A stretch of DNA of 64,000 nt from Coriobacteriaceae bacterium EMTCatB1 (GTDB lineage Bacteria > Actinomycetota > Coriobacteriia > Anaerosomatales > Anaerosomataceae): positions 843,979 to 907,978 of the forward strand of contig BDLO01000001.1 in NCBI GenBank assembly GCA_001950395.1, written 5' to 3'. The translations under genes and the position numbers were made by a program. Shown in pieces: positions 16,415 through 25,192 of the stretch. How positions within the stretch are numbered: position 1 is the stretch's first letter; the number at the start of each line of letters is the position of its first letter. The notes beneath the pieces were generated by a model. That model saw nothing but the letters and a program-made list of their open reading frames with translations, was not told where the DNA came from and did not search any database.

Positions 16415-17529
16415 GCCTGCAACCCCCCCATCGCCAGACCGACCGCCGTCACGCAGCCCATGCGGTCCTCAGTGAGCAACGCCTGCAAATTGCCGGGGAT
16501 CTGCAGCCTGTCGAGCGGATCCCCAGGCACGACGCTCGCCTGCAGCCCCTTCTCCAGGTAGCCGATGAGGTTCTTGAGCTTCGCGCCGCTTCCCGTGACG
16601 ACGATCTTCTGGATCGAGCGCACTTGCGACGTCTGCGTCAGGTAGTAGTCGAGCGACCGCCGCACCTCGGCGATGAACTTGTTGACCTCGCGCTCAAGGG
16701 CGTCTTGCACCGCTTGCGCGGTCTGTGCGTCGATCTCGGGCGGCACGTCGCCCACTCCGGTCGCGATGTCCGGCAGCCCGACCTTGATCTTGAGCGCCTC
16801 GGCTTCGTCGAATGTCAGCCCGAGCGCATTCGCGATGGCGTTGGTGAACTGCTCGCCCGCAAGCGAAGAGATGCGGTTGAAGCGCGGGATGCCCCGCTCG
16901 ACCACGGTGATGTTGGTGATGTCCGAAGCGATGTGCACGACGCCGGTGGCGCCGCCCTCGTCTTCGAAGAAACCGCCCGCACCTCCGAGCAGCGCGCGCA
17001 CGATCGCGAACGACGTGACGTCGATCTGCGTAGGCCTGAGCCCGGCGCCTTCCACGGCCGCGACCACGTTGCCGATCATGTCACGCTGGGCCGCGACGAG
17101 CAGCACCTCCATCATGTGCTCGTCAGAGGGCGTCATGTAGTCGCCGAGTATCTGGAAGTCGAGGATGCTCTCCTCGACCGCCATCGGGATGTAGTCCTGG
17201 GCCTGGTACTGGATGGCGCCTTCGAGCTCTGCGCGCTCCATGAACGGGAGGTCGATGAGACGCACGACGACCTTCTGGTTCGCCACGCCGACGCAGACGT
17301 CCTTGCCGCGGACGCCGGAGCGCCGCCACAGCTCCTTGATCGCGCCTGAGACGCTGTCTGGGGCGACGATCTCGCCAGCCACCACCGCCCCCATCGGGAC
17401 GTCGACCAGCCCGTACGCGGACACGGCGAAACCCGCCCCCGACGGACGGAGCTGCGCGACTCTCACGTGATCGGTCCCGATGTCGAGACCTATGGCGGAC
17501 GATCCGCCACCGAAGGAGACGGAAACCAC
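16411..17529 (-). CDS. pilM: Type IV pilus assembly ATPase-fold protein PilM
   Basis: Actin/FtsA-like cytoplasmic protein, about 372 residues. It has AIGLDIGTDHVRVAQL near the N terminus (phosphate loop), the PilM motif YQAQDYIPM, VVHIASDITNITVVE as second phosphate loop, and VVTGSGAKLKNLIGYLEK. A longer frame begins with GTG at 17553, but the AAGGAGGG at 17534-17541 lies inside it and is correctly spaced for the GTG at 17529, which is used here. First gene of pilM-N-O-(P). Confidence 0.9.
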   Translation of the reverse strand: MVSVSFGGGSSAIGLDIGTDHVRVAQLRPSGAGFAVSAYGLVDVPMGAVVAGEIVAPDSVSGAIKELWRRSGVRGKDVCVGVANQKVVVRLIDLPFMERAELEGAIQYQAQDYIPMAVEESILDFQILGDYMTPSDEHMMEVLLVAAQRDMIGNVVAAVEGAGLRPTQIDVTSFAIVRALLGGAGGFFEDEGGATGVVHIASDITNITVVERGIPRFNRISSLAGEQFTNAIANALGLTFDEAEALKIKVGLPDIATGVGDVPPEIDAQTAQAVQDALEREVNKFIAEVRRSLDYYLTQTSQVRSIQKIVVTGSGAKLKNLIGYLEKGLQASVVPGDPLDRLQIPGNLQALLTEDRMGCVTAVGLAMGGLQA

Positions 17530-17651
17530 GCGACCCTCCTTCAACAGTGCCACGACAAGGCTACGACTGGTGCTGGCAGCGTGCTACGTGTACCCCCTCG
17601 TGGTTCCATCCAGGCCTACGAGCGAGCGGCCTTGTGAATGAACGCGTATAC

Positions 17652-17680
17652 ATCGAACCGCAGCATCGGCGCATTGTCAA
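17652..17680 (-). promoter_or_regulatory. Candidate sigma-70 type promoter for pilMNO(P)
   Basis: On the minus strand a perfect TTGACA (-35, 17675-17680) is followed after 17 bases by TTCGAT (17652-17657). That is only a 3/6 match to a -10 box, and TGTATA/TATACG a few bases further on is better but spaced 22-24. The 174-base gap between the pilX-like gene and pilM otherwise holds only an AGGCC/GGCCT hairpin, so a promoter here is plausible. Confidence 0.35.
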
Positions 17681-17703
17681 TACGCAAGCCCTCAAGCAGC
17701 CGT

Positions 17704-19290
17704 TCACCTGCGCGTCCACAGACTAGGCATCAGAAGCCCGCGGTCCGCACCGGGAAGCGACGGCGGCAGGTAGGTCGGCAGCGCCGGGTTGGTCACGAGG
17801 CACATGTTCGGGTGCCGCGAGTCGATTCGGCCCGCTATGACGGAGCCCCGCATGAGCACGTTGTGCATGAATATGACATCGCCCTGCGCGTAGAACGCCC
17901 CAGCGACCGTCGGCTGCGCCGTCCTCGCCTCTTCGAGGTTCGAGTTGCCGCCAAGCGGGTTGTTGTCTTGGGTGGCGACAGTTAGGTTGCCCGGAGTCGC
18001 AAGCCCAAGGGCCCACTTGTTCTGCTCGCCGATCGAGTTGTCACTGCCGTACGGCCTCAACCTGCCGTTCACGTAGATGTTGCCGTTCGCGACGATGGTC
18101 CCGTTGCCGACATACATCATGTCCTTGTCGAAGTACACCGGCCCGTCCACGAACACGGTGCCTTCGATGTACAGGATGTTACGGGCGTCGTCGTACGCAA
18201 AGTCGTCGTGGCTGTTGGCGAGCGTGTAGTGGCCATCGCCAGGCAGCGTCGTGTTGGTCGTCGTGAGCGAGCCCCACGAGCCGAACGACCGGTTGCCGAT
18301 GTGCAGCGCCGTGGTGCCCTGCCCTGGCGCGGAGATGGTGCCGTCCGCGTTGCCGATGAACTTGTAGCAGGCGTTGCGAACCCCGGCGGCACGCGTATCG
18401 GCGTATTGGCGGATCCACGTCGCCGAGTTCGGTGGCTGCATGGTGGTGTAGGTGTTCGGATCGTTGCCGACGGCCTCGAGGTTGGCGACTCGCGGCGAGC
18501 GGTCAGGCGGTCCCATGATGTTGTCGACTGACTCGTCTCGGGCTTTCGTCGCCCAGGCCGCCAGCTGCTCGGCCGTGATGCTCGGCGTCCTGATGTCGGG
18601 CACCGAGCGAGATACCTGGCTTACGAACACGCCTCCGGCGCGGCCTTTCGTGTAGTTTGGCGGCACCGTGCCGTCGCAGAACACCCGGACGTACTGGGTG
18701 GGCGAACCCAGCTGGCCGCTCGAACCCACGCTGATGTTGCCGCCCTTCACGAAGAGCGGTCCTTCAAGGACGGCCATGTTCGCGGCGATGGCGAGGTTCC
18801 CCTTCATGTAGAACGGCCCGACGATGTTGCTCGTCCCCTTCAGGCCGCCCGAACCGCTGATGAGCGTCTGGTCGCCCGTGCCGGCGAAGTTCATCTTCCA
18901 CAGGTTCATGAAGTAGAACTGCTGCGACACGGTCTCCTGGGTGCCGTCTTTCCCGACGCCGACCGACGTCAAGCGGTACTCGCCGTGGTCCAAGTCCTCG
19001 ATCGTCACGGTGTACGAGCCGTCAGGCGTCGTGCCTGAAAGCGGGAACGTCCCGTCCGTCAAGCTCTGCTCGCTGAACGACGCCAAAACGCGCTCAAGGC
19101 CAGAGTTGGCCGCGCGGAACGCCTTCGACTCGTTCTCCACGCGCTTCGTCTCGTGGAGCGACTGGCTCGCGATGGCATACGAACCGACGGCGAGCACCGT
19201 GATGATGGCGATGACGCCCAGCACGGTGAGCATCGCCACGCCCGAATCGTCTCGCATCGTTCTTGGCATGCGCACGAGCATCGCTACCAC
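17704..19290 (-). CDS. PilX-like pilus assembly protein with a beta-rich polymer-type body
   Basis: 528 residues. The N terminus DDSGVAMLTVLGVIAIITVL and the following SKAFRAANSGLERVL match PilX-type minor pilin subunits, which use a prepilin-like helix but lack Glu at +5 (Thr here). The body repeats short Gly-rich beta strands (GPFYMKGNLAI, EGPLFVKGGNISV, IEGTVFVDGPVYF, NGTIVANGNIYVNGR), suggesting a bactofilin-like or right-handed beta-helix fold, probably surface exposed. The exact start is unsure: GTG at 19290, or later ATG codons in the same frame. It follows the pilW-like gene by six bases. Confidence 0.7.
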   Translation of the reverse strand: MVAMLVRMPRTMRDDSGVAMLTVLGVIAIITVLAVGSYAIASQSLHETKRVENESKAFRAANSGLERVLASFSEQSLTDGTFPLSGTTPDGSYTVTIEDLDHGEYRLTSVGVGKDGTQETVSQQFYFMNLWKMNFAGTGDQTLISGSGGLKGTSNIVGPFYMKGNLAIAANMAVLEGPLFVKGGNISVGSSGQLGSPTQYVRVFCDGTVPPNYTKGRAGGVFVSQVSRSVPDIRTPSITAEQLAAWATKARDESVDNIMGPPDRSPRVANLEAVGNDPNTYTTMQPPNSATWIRQYADTRAAGVRNACYKFIGNADGTISAPGQGTTALHIGNRSFGSWGSLTTTNTTLPGDGHYTLANSHDDFAYDDARNILYIEGTVFVDGPVYFDKDMMYVGNGTIVANGNIYVNGRLRPYGSDNSIGEQNKWALGLATPGNLTVATQDNNPLGGNSNLEEARTAQPTVAGAFYAQGDVIFMHNVLMRGSVIAGRIDSRHPNMCLVTNPALPTYLPPSLPGADRGLLMPSLWTRR

Positions 19291-19296
19291 ATCCCA

Positions 19297-19875
19297 TCAT
19301 CTGTTGCGGAACAAGATCGTCTTGGAGTCCGAGAACTGCTTGCCGTCGTAGACCGTCACGACGGTCACCACAGCTCGAATGGCCTTCGACGGCACGTCGC
19401 CCATGTCGGTTATCAGGTTTCCTGCCTTGTCGTAGAACCGGAAGAGCGGCGTGCTTGTCTGCACGTTGTAGTTGTGCGTCGACCACGCGTACGAGATTTG
19501 CGCTCGCTCGTACGAGCCGTCCTGACGGATCTCGGCATTCGAGAGGACGAGCCGGTGGTCTGCGGTGGCCGTGATCTCCCACACTTCACGATTGCCGTCG
19601 TTGTCGGCGTCGGTCTCGCACTTGATGCGATACGCCGTCACGCCAGGGGACGTCGAGTCGATGCGGTACTGCTGCTGCAAGACCCGCTCGATCTGAAGCA
19701 ACGGCGCGCTCACCTCGCGGGCGAACCAGCCCTGGCGGTCTGAGAGGCGGCTGTAGTTGTGCGATGCCTGGAATCCAGCCCAGGTTGCTGCAAGGATGAT
19801 CCCAAGCAGCCCGAGCGCCGCCACCAGCTCCGAGAGCGTGAAGCCTTCGTCTGTGCGTAGCCGCCTCATCGTCAT
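19297..19875 (-). CDS. Type IV minor pilin, PilW-like
   Basis: 192 residues with a class III prepilin leader: RTDEG|FTLSELVAALGLLGIILA, cleavage after Gly11 and Glu16 at +5. The C-terminal domain is beta-rich (ICETDADND-like loop, SWSTHNYNV region, DGKQFSDSKTILF end). A single ATG at 19875 shares its first base with the stop of the preceding gene. The frame extends 110 codons upstream but only as antisense-like sequence within pilV. PilV-W-X order suggests a minor pilin tip complex. Confidence 0.8.
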   Translation of the reverse strand: MTMRRLRTDEGFTLSELVAALGLLGIILAATWAGFQASHNYSRLSDRQGWFAREVSAPLLQIERVLQQQYRIDSTSPGVTAYRIKCETDADNDGNREVWEITATADHRLVLSNAEIRQDGSYERAQISYAWSTHNYNVQTSTPLFRFYDKAGNLITDMGDVPSKAIRAVVTVVTVYDGKQFSDSKTILFRNR

Positions 19876-21350
19876 CACCAGATCACCGGAAGTGGAGAGG
19901 TGCCGGAAGGCCCGACGATGTTGGAGCGGATCGTCACGGGCGTCGGCGCGGGCAACCGCCCACCCGCGGTGCCGGTCGGCGTCACCGTCACCTCGAACTG
20001 GTAGTAATAGTCCGTCGTCTTCTTGAACGTGTTCGAGTAGGTGTTGCTCGCAGCCGTCGCCAAGAACGCGAGGGCCGTCGGCGAGGTGCCGCGGTACACC
20101 TTGTAGGTGATCGATGAATACGGGAACTGGGGGGTCGAGCACGTCAAGGTGACGGTTCGATTCGAGCCGCTCGTGGTGCTTGTGCCCGAGAGCGCCGGCC
20201 GGCTGACCCACGCCACCGGGTGGTAGTACCAGTCAACAGGATCCAGCTCGTCACGCGGGCTGTGCGCCTGCATCCTCATGTAGTACCGCGAGAACGGCTG
20301 GGTCGCGAAAAGGCCCGACGTGCCCTTGTAGATGTACGTGCCGCCCACGTAGCCCGCAGGCGTCCAGGTTTCCGGAAGAGACTGAGACTGCACGTAGCCC
20401 TCGACGCGGTAGTGATCCGCCGGCGTGGTGCCGTCCATGACCTCGCCCCAGGAGATGCGCGTTTCGGTCGCAGTCAACGGCTCGACGGTCGAGGTGGTCG
20501 GCAGCGGCGGCGCCACGTTGTCCACGAGGAAGTGCCGCACGGTGTACTTGCTGACGCCGCCTGAATCGAGCACGTACGCGCTTATGGTCCTGTATCCGTC
20601 GACGATCACCGTGTTGCCGTACTCGTCGGTCTGCCGGGTGTTCCACACGAAGGACGGGGTCGTGAAGGACTGCTGGTCGATGTTCGCCCAGGAGCCGAGG
20701 TTGCCCATCGTGTCCTTCAAAACGAACTGGTCGTCGCACCACAGAACGACGGAGCTCACCGCCCTGCCTTCCCCGGCTTCGGCTTTCGCGCCGATCGTCA
20801 GCGCACCCCCGGCGTACTGGCTTCCCCACACCACGGTGCCTTCTGGCGGGGTCGTGTTGGTGAACGCGATCGTCGGGTCGGTCTGCGGACTGCTGACTGC
20901 CTGAGTCAAGAAGGTGTCCCTGTCGCGGATGAGCACCTCGGTGGTGTACGAAATCGGGTTCGCTCCGCCGCGAGTGACGGTGACCTGAAGGCGCAGGCGC
21001 TTCAGGTTAGGGTCGTCCTGCGAGGTCATCGTCGTCGGGATGGAGACAGTCGGGCGGATGACCACCGTGTACTCGCCGACCGTCTGCGTCTCCACCTCGG
21101 AGAGCGCTCCCCCCTCGCTCACGAGCGCCACCTGCGAGAACGGCATCGCGCTCACGCGCTCGACGTAGGCGTTGATGGCGTTCGTCATGACCGCCCGCTG
21201 CTTGGCCGCGAGACTCATCTGCGTGGTGGTGCCGAGCAGGCCGAGCACAGCGGTGAGCACGAAGAAGAAGATGACGGCCGAGACGACGATCTCGAGCATG
21301 CCGAGACCGTCGTCGGCAGAAAGCCGCTTCAAGATCGTCGCTTTGCGCAT
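19875..21350 (-). CDS. PilV-like minor pilin with large C-terminal Ig/fibronectin-type region
   Basis: 491 residues. The prepilin leader DDG|LGMLEIVVSAVIFFFVL gives Glu20 at +5. About residues 40-200 are an ordinary pilin-like head. From ~200 onward come repeated beta-sandwich signatures (AYVLDSGGVSKYTV, then PTTSTVEPLTATETRISWGE, then SRPALSGTSTTSGSNRTVTLTC, and a TYKVYRGTSPTA segment) typical of Ig-like and fibronectin type III modules. It is much longer than usual PilV proteins, so a pilus-tip adhesin role is possible but inferred. First gene of the pilV-W-X set. Confidence 0.75.
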   Translation of the reverse strand: MRKATILKRLSADDGLGMLEIVVSAVIFFFVLTAVLGLLGTTTQMSLAAKQRAVMTNAINAYVERVSAMPFSQVALVSEGGALSEVETQTVGEYTVVIRPTVSIPTTMTSQDDPNLKRLRLQVTVTRGGANPISYTTEVLIRDRDTFLTQAVSSPQTDPTIAFTNTTPPEGTVVWGSQYAGGALTIGAKAEAGEGRAVSSVVLWCDDQFVLKDTMGNLGSWANIDQQSFTTPSFVWNTRQTDEYGNTVIVDGYRTISAYVLDSGGVSKYTVRHFLVDNVAPPLPTTSTVEPLTATETRISWGEVMDGTTPADHYRVEGYVQSQSLPETWTPAGYVGGTYIYKGTSGLFATQPFSRYYMRMQAHSPRDELDPVDWYYHPVAWVSRPALSGTSTTSGSNRTVTLTCSTPQFPYSSITYKVYRGTSPTALAFLATAASNTYSNTFKKTTDYYYQFEVTVTPTGTAGGRLPAPTPVTIRSNIVGPSGTSPLPVIW

Positions 21351-21413
21351 AGCAATCGCCCCTGATGTCTAGTCGCGTCGCTTCTCGGTGTATCGGCGCG
21401 TCCGTTGCAGGTC

Positions 21414-21435
21414 TTGAGCGTTCCGTGACGCTCAA
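21414..21435 (-). other. Hairpin between pilD and the pilV-like gene
   Basis: Inverted repeat TTGAGCG/CGCTCAA with an eight-base loop. It lies downstream of pilD and also downstream of the TACAAT box at 21446-21451. It could be an attenuated terminator for pilD or a leader structure of the pilV-W-X transcript. Confidence 0.4.
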
Positions 21436-21445
21436 CACACTCTCA

Positions 21446-21451
21446 ATTGTA
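21446..21451 (-). promoter_or_regulatory. Possible -10 box for pilV-W-X
   Basis: Reads TACAAT on the minus strand, five of six consensus matches, in the 110-base gap after pilD. A TTGCGG lies 20 bases upstream, so the -35 match and spacing are poor. Confidence 0.3.
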
Positions 21452-21460
21452 CCCCCGCTG

Positions 21461-22261
21461 TCACGCGAGACCCGCAAGCCGAAGATACGCGGCGAACAGC
21501 CGCTCGCCCCACAGCGCCGTGATGACGGCGCCTGCAGCCAGGTACGGCCCGAAGGGTATCGCCGCGTCTCGGCTCCGACCACGCGCGGCAAGCCCCACGA
21601 TCGACCCCAAGATGCTGCCGAGAAAAAGCGCGATGAGCACGTGCGGCCCGAGGAACAGTCCGAGGGCTGCGAGCAGCTTCACGTCCCCCATCCCGAGGCC
21701 GGCGCGGCCGCGGATGCGCTCGTACGCGAGCGCCGCAAGGAGCGGCACGCCGCCGCCGAGAAGCAGGCCGACTGCGGCGTCGCGGACAGCCGCGAGCCCT
21801 GTGGCCGCTCCCGTGAGCGGGCAGCCAGGAAGCCCGAACGCGCTTGCCACGACGCCTGCGGTCCCGAAGGCGGCCAGCAGCACGACGAGAGGGTTCGGGA
21901 GCCGCCGGTGATCGAGGTCGATGAAGGTGAGGATGAGCAGCAGGTAGAACAGCGCGACGCCGAGAAGCGTCCTCAATGAGAACCCCCACCGCAGCGCCGC
22001 AGCCGCCCACAGCAGCCCTGATGACGCCTCGACGAACGGATACCTCGGGGAGATGGGCTCCCCGCACGCCCGACACCGACCTCGCAGCAGCAGCCACGAG
22101 AGCACCGGGACATTGTCGCGCCACGTGATCGGCGTGCTGCACGTCGGGCAGTGAGACCCAGGAGACGACAGCGACTCCCCTCGCGGCAGCCGCCAGATGA
22201 CGACGTTCGCGAACGAGCCGAAGACGAGGCCGAGAATCGCAAGGAGTGCGATCGCCGCCAC
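21461..22261 (-). CDS. pilD: Prepilin peptidase / N-methyltransferase PilD
   Basis: 266-residue polytopic membrane protein. N-terminal cytoplasmic domain with zinc tetrad CPTC...CRAC, which belongs to the methyltransferase-type class. The two active-site aspartates of the aspartyl protease are in FIDLDHRRLPN and GMGDVKLLA. Cleaves the leaders of the four prepilin-like proteins nearby and methylates their new N termini. It is separated from pilA by a terminator hairpin. Confidence 0.93.
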   Translation of the reverse strand: MAAIALLAILGLVFGSFANVVIWRLPRGESLSSPGSHCPTCSTPITWRDNVPVLSWLLLRGRCRACGEPISPRYPFVEASSGLLWAAAALRWGFSLRTLLGVALFYLLLILTFIDLDHRRLPNPLVVLLAAFGTAGVVASAFGLPGCPLTGAATGLAAVRDAAVGLLLGGGVPLLAALAYERIRGRAGLGMGDVKLLAALGLFLGPHVLIALFLGSILGSIVGLAARGRSRDAAIPFGPYLAAGAVITALWGERLFAAYLRLAGLA

Positions 22262-22342
22262 GGACCCTCCTCACCTCACTGAAGCGACGTGCAGCACATC
22301 TTCGCACGAAACGACTGTTCGCACACCTGCCCCCAGAACACT

Positions 22343-22374
22343 GAAGGCGGCCGGCACATACGCCAGCCGCCTTC
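22343..22374 (-). terminator. Terminator-type hairpin after the major pilin
   Basis: Nine-base perfect stem GAAGGCGGC/GCCGCCTTC around a 14-base loop, about 20 bases past the pilA stop. There is no long U run. The position is consistent with limiting read-through from a strongly expressed pilin gene into pilD. Confidence 0.55.
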
Positions 22375-22394
22375 CGAGGAGCGCTCACGTCGGC

Positions 22395-22739
22395 CTAGAA
22401 GTGACCGTGCACGCTGCAGGTGACAGTCTTGGCGGTGTCGTCGAAGGTGTAGGTACCGCCCTCGGGGCATGTGGGCTCGGCCTTGATGTAATCAGGCACG
22501 AGCTTGCCCATGATCGCGTCCCAGTCGTCTCCGGTGACGGTGTAGTTCGGGTCGGCCGCGAGATACTGCTCGACTGCGCCCTCGACGGTGCGCTCGTTCG
22601 AGTGGCAGGTGCGCTCACGCGCGGTCTTCGTGGCTGCGTTGAACACCGGGATAGCGATGGCGACAAGGATACCGATAATAAGCACGACCACCATGAGCTC
22701 GACGAGAGTGAAGCCCTCGTCCCTTCTGAACATCCGCAT
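22395..22739 (-). CDS. pilA: Type IV major pilin
   Basis: 114-residue precursor. Leader RRDEG, cleavage before Phe10, Glu14 at +5, then a hydrophobic helix and a compact C-terminal head with Cys45, Cys91 and Cys108. A Cys91-Cys108 pair would form the usual D-region disulphide, leaving Cys45 odd. The mature pilin would be about 105 residues, short for this class. An AGGAGGTG site seven bases before ATG fixes the start. The leader holds a GGGGC/GCCCC hairpin (22762-22775) close to the ribosome site. Flanking terminators suggest a monocistronic pilin transcript. Confidence 0.92.
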   Translation of the reverse strand: MRMFRRDEGFTLVELMVVVLIIGILVAIAIPVFNAATKTARERTCHSNERTVEGAVEQYLAADPNYTVTGDDWDAIMGKLVPDYIKAEPTCPEGGTYTFDDTAKTVTCSVHGHF

Positions 22740-22840
22740 GGATGCCCACCTCCTCTTCCTCGGGGCTCCCGCCCCAACTGCCTACGTCGCTTGTATCGGC
22801 ATTACTGCACGCCACTTTAGGCGCAATCCGGAAGATTCCC

Positions 22841-22857
22841 GAAAACGGCCCCGCCGT
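22841..22857 (-). terminator. Short intrinsic terminator at the end of pilC
   Basis: ACGGC/GCCGT stem with a three-base loop directly overlapping the pilC stop codon, followed on the minus strand by TTTTC. It would isolate pilA from the pilB-T-C transcript. Confidence 0.5.
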
Positions 22858-24071
22858 CACTTCACGAGCGTGATGACTTGGAACATCGGCATATACAGCG
22901 CGATGACGATGCCGCCGACGACGACGGCCAGCGTGGCCATCATCAGCGGTTCGATCACCGAGGTAAGACCGTCCACAGCCGTGCTGACCTCTTCGTCGTA
23001 GAAGTCAGCGATCTTGGTGAGCATGGCGTCTAGCGCGCCCGTCTCTTCGCCTACGGCGATCATCTGCACGAGCATCGACGGGAAGATCGGATTCTCGCCG
23101 AGCGGCTTGGCGATCGTCTCGCCTTCTTTGATCGCGGAGCGCACCTTCTTCACCGCTTCGGCGATGACCTCGTTGCCAGAGGTGTCAGCGACGATGTCGA
23201 GCGCCGAGAGGATCGGCACGCCAGCCGCCACAAGCGTTCCGAACGTGCGAGTGAACCGCGCAAGCGACATCTTCCGGACGAGCGGCCCGACGATCGGCAT
23301 CCTCAGCTTGATGCCGTCCCAGATGAGGCGACCAGAAGCCGTGCTCTTCCAGGTGCGGAACGCGATGGTGCCGGCGATGACTGCCACGAGCGTGATCAAA
23401 CCCGGTAGACCGCGTGCGCCTTCCGAGATGTTCACGAGGATCTGCGTGGGAAGCGGCAGCGTGCCTCCCATGTCAGCGAACATCTTCTGGAAGGTCGGCA
23501 CGACGAAGATCATCATCGCCACCAGCACGAGGAACACCAGCGCCGCCATGGCGACCGGATACGTCATCGCTGACTTGATGCGCCCCTTGAGCTTGGCGTC
23601 GTTCTCGAAGTGGTCCGCCACACGGAGCAGAACCTCGTCGAGCACACCGCCGGTCTCGCCGGCGCGCACCATGTTGATGAAGATCGGCGGGAAGATCTTC
23701 GGGTGCTTGGCCATCGCTTCCGACAACGACTGGCCAGCTTCGACGTCTCTCCCGACCTGCGCGATGACCTCTCGAAGCTCCTTGCTCTCCGACTGATCGG
23801 CAAGGATCGACAAGCACTTGGTGAGCGAGAGGCCGGCATTGATCATGGTCGCGAACTGCCGAGCGAAGATCGTGATGTCCTTGGTCTTGACCGAGGTGCC
23901 GAACTGGATCTTATTCAGAGCAGCGAGCCGATCTTCGCTCAGGTCGAGGACGATGTAGCCCATCTGGCGGAGCTTCGCGGCGACCGCATCCCTGCTCTCG
24001 CCTTCGAGCCTGCCGCTTGCGACCTTGCCGGTCTTGTCCCGGACTGTGTACTTGAAGGTGATGGTGGCCAT
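22857..24071 (-). CDS. pilC: Type IV pilus inner-membrane platform protein PilC
   Basis: 404 residues, two repeated GspF domains, each with cytoplasmic helices and membrane segments. Characteristic stretches: FARQFATMINAGLSL, SEAMAKHPKIFPPIFINMVRAGETGG, and RFTRTFGTLVAAGVPIL in the second half with MIAVGEETG. The platform connects PilB/PilT ATPases to pilin polymerisation and retraction. It follows pilT after 48 bases. Confidence 0.94.
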   Translation of the reverse strand: MATITFKYTVRDKTGKVASGRLEGESRDAVAAKLRQMGYIVLDLSEDRLAALNKIQFGTSVKTKDITIFARQFATMINAGLSLTKCLSILADQSESKELREVIAQVGRDVEAGQSLSEAMAKHPKIFPPIFINMVRAGETGGVLDEVLLRVADHFENDAKLKGRIKSAMTYPVAMAALVFLVLVAMMIFVVPTFQKMFADMGGTLPLPTQILVNISEGARGLPGLITLVAVIAGTIAFRTWKSTASGRLIWDGIKLRMPIVGPLVRKMSLARFTRTFGTLVAAGVPILSALDIVADTSGNEVIAEAVKKVRSAIKEGETIAKPLGENPIFPSMLVQMIAVGEETGALDAMLTKIADFYDEEVSTAVDGLTSVIEPLMMATLAVVVGGIVIALYMPMFQVITLVK

Positions 24072-24119
24072 CGTGCGCCCCTTCTTTCCTGCTGCGACTG
24101 CCGCTGCGTTTCCTGGTGT

Positions 24120-25181
24120 TTATCGGCTCCTAGCGAGCAACTGCTTGAGCGTATTCTGATCAATCGCCCGCTGAAGCGCCGTCTCCGCGGAAATCAGCCC
24201 GCGCCTGCAGAGCTCTGCGAGGCATTGATCCATCGTGACCATACCATACTGCTGGCCGGACTGCATCGCCGTGGTGAGCTGGTGCGTCTTGCCCTCGCGG
24301 ATGAGGTTGCGGATGCCAGGCGTCGGCACGAGCACCTCGCACGCGAGCACACGACCGCGACCGTCGGCCGTCGGCAGCAGCTGCTGGCTCACGATGCCTT
24401 GCAGCGTGCCGGCCAGCTGCACCCTCACTTGCGCCTGCTGGTGCGGCGGGAACACGTCGACGATGCGGTCGACCGTCTGCACAGCGTCTTGGGTGTGCAG
24501 CGTCGCGAGCACCAGGTGCCCCGTCTCGGCGGCGGTCAGCGCAGCCGAGACGGTCTCGAGGTCCCGCATCTCCCCGATGAGGATCACGTCGGGGTCTTGC
24601 CTGAGCACGTACTTCAGCGCCATCGAGAAGCTCTTGGTGTCCGATCCCACCTCACGCTGGTTCACCATCGCCTTCTTGTGGTGGTGCAGGTACTCGATGG
24701 GGTCTTCGACCGTGATGATGTGCACCTCGTGATGCTCGTTGATGTGGTCGACCATCGCGGCGAGCGTCGTCGACTTTCCCGAACCCGTGGGGCCGGTGAC
24801 GAGCACGAAGCCGCGAGGCCGGTCGCACAGCTCGGCCACGACCGGCGGCAGCCCCAGCGCTTCGAACCCGCGGATTTCCGCAGGGATGTGGCGGAACGCC
24901 GCCCCGACGCTCGCCCGCTGGTAGTAGGCGTTCACTCGGAACCGCGCGACGCCGGGAAGCGAGTACGCGAAGTCGAACTCCCACTCGCGCTCGAGCCGCT
25001 CACGCTGGTCTTGCGTGAGGATGGAGTACACCAGCTCCTTCGTGTCGCGGCTGGTGAGTCTCGGCCGCTCCGTCGCCACGAGGCTCCCGTTGATCCTGAG
25101 CACTGGAGGCATGCCGACCGTCAGATGCAGGTCGGACGCCTCTCGCTCGACGAGCTCGACCAGAAGCTCTGTGAGATCCAT
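24120..25181 (-). CDS. pilT: Pilus retraction ATPase PilT
   Basis: 353-residue hexameric AAA-like ATPase that depolymerises the pilus. It has the PilT start (LLVELVEREASDLHLTVG), Walker A GPTGSGKSTT, Asp box ITVEDPIEYLH, Walker B LIGEMRD, and His box LATLHTQDA. The short C terminus and MVNQREVGSDT region distinguish it from PilB. It lies 11 bases after pilB. Confidence 0.93.
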   Translation of the reverse strand: MDLTELLVELVEREASDLHLTVGMPPVLRINGSLVATERPRLTSRDTKELVYSILTQDQRERLEREWEFDFAYSLPGVARFRVNAYYQRASVGAAFRHIPAEIRGFEALGLPPVVAELCDRPRGFVLVTGPTGSGKSTTLAAMVDHINEHHEVHIITVEDPIEYLHHHKKAMVNQREVGSDTKSFSMALKYVLRQDPDVILIGEMRDLETVSAALTAAETGHLVLATLHTQDAVQTVDRIVDVFPPHQQAQVRVQLAGTLQGIVSQQLLPTADGRGRVLACEVLVPTPGIRNLIREGKTHQLTTAMQSGQQYGMVTMDQCLAELCRRGLISAETALQRAIDQNTLKQLLARSR

Positions 25182-25192
25182 GCTCCCCCCGA

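Noticed and set aside
22740-22830. Sigma-54 promoter upstream of the pilin gene
   Set aside because: A TGGCGT...ATGCC pair was found but the GG to GC spacing is off by one and no rpoN context exists, so it was not called.
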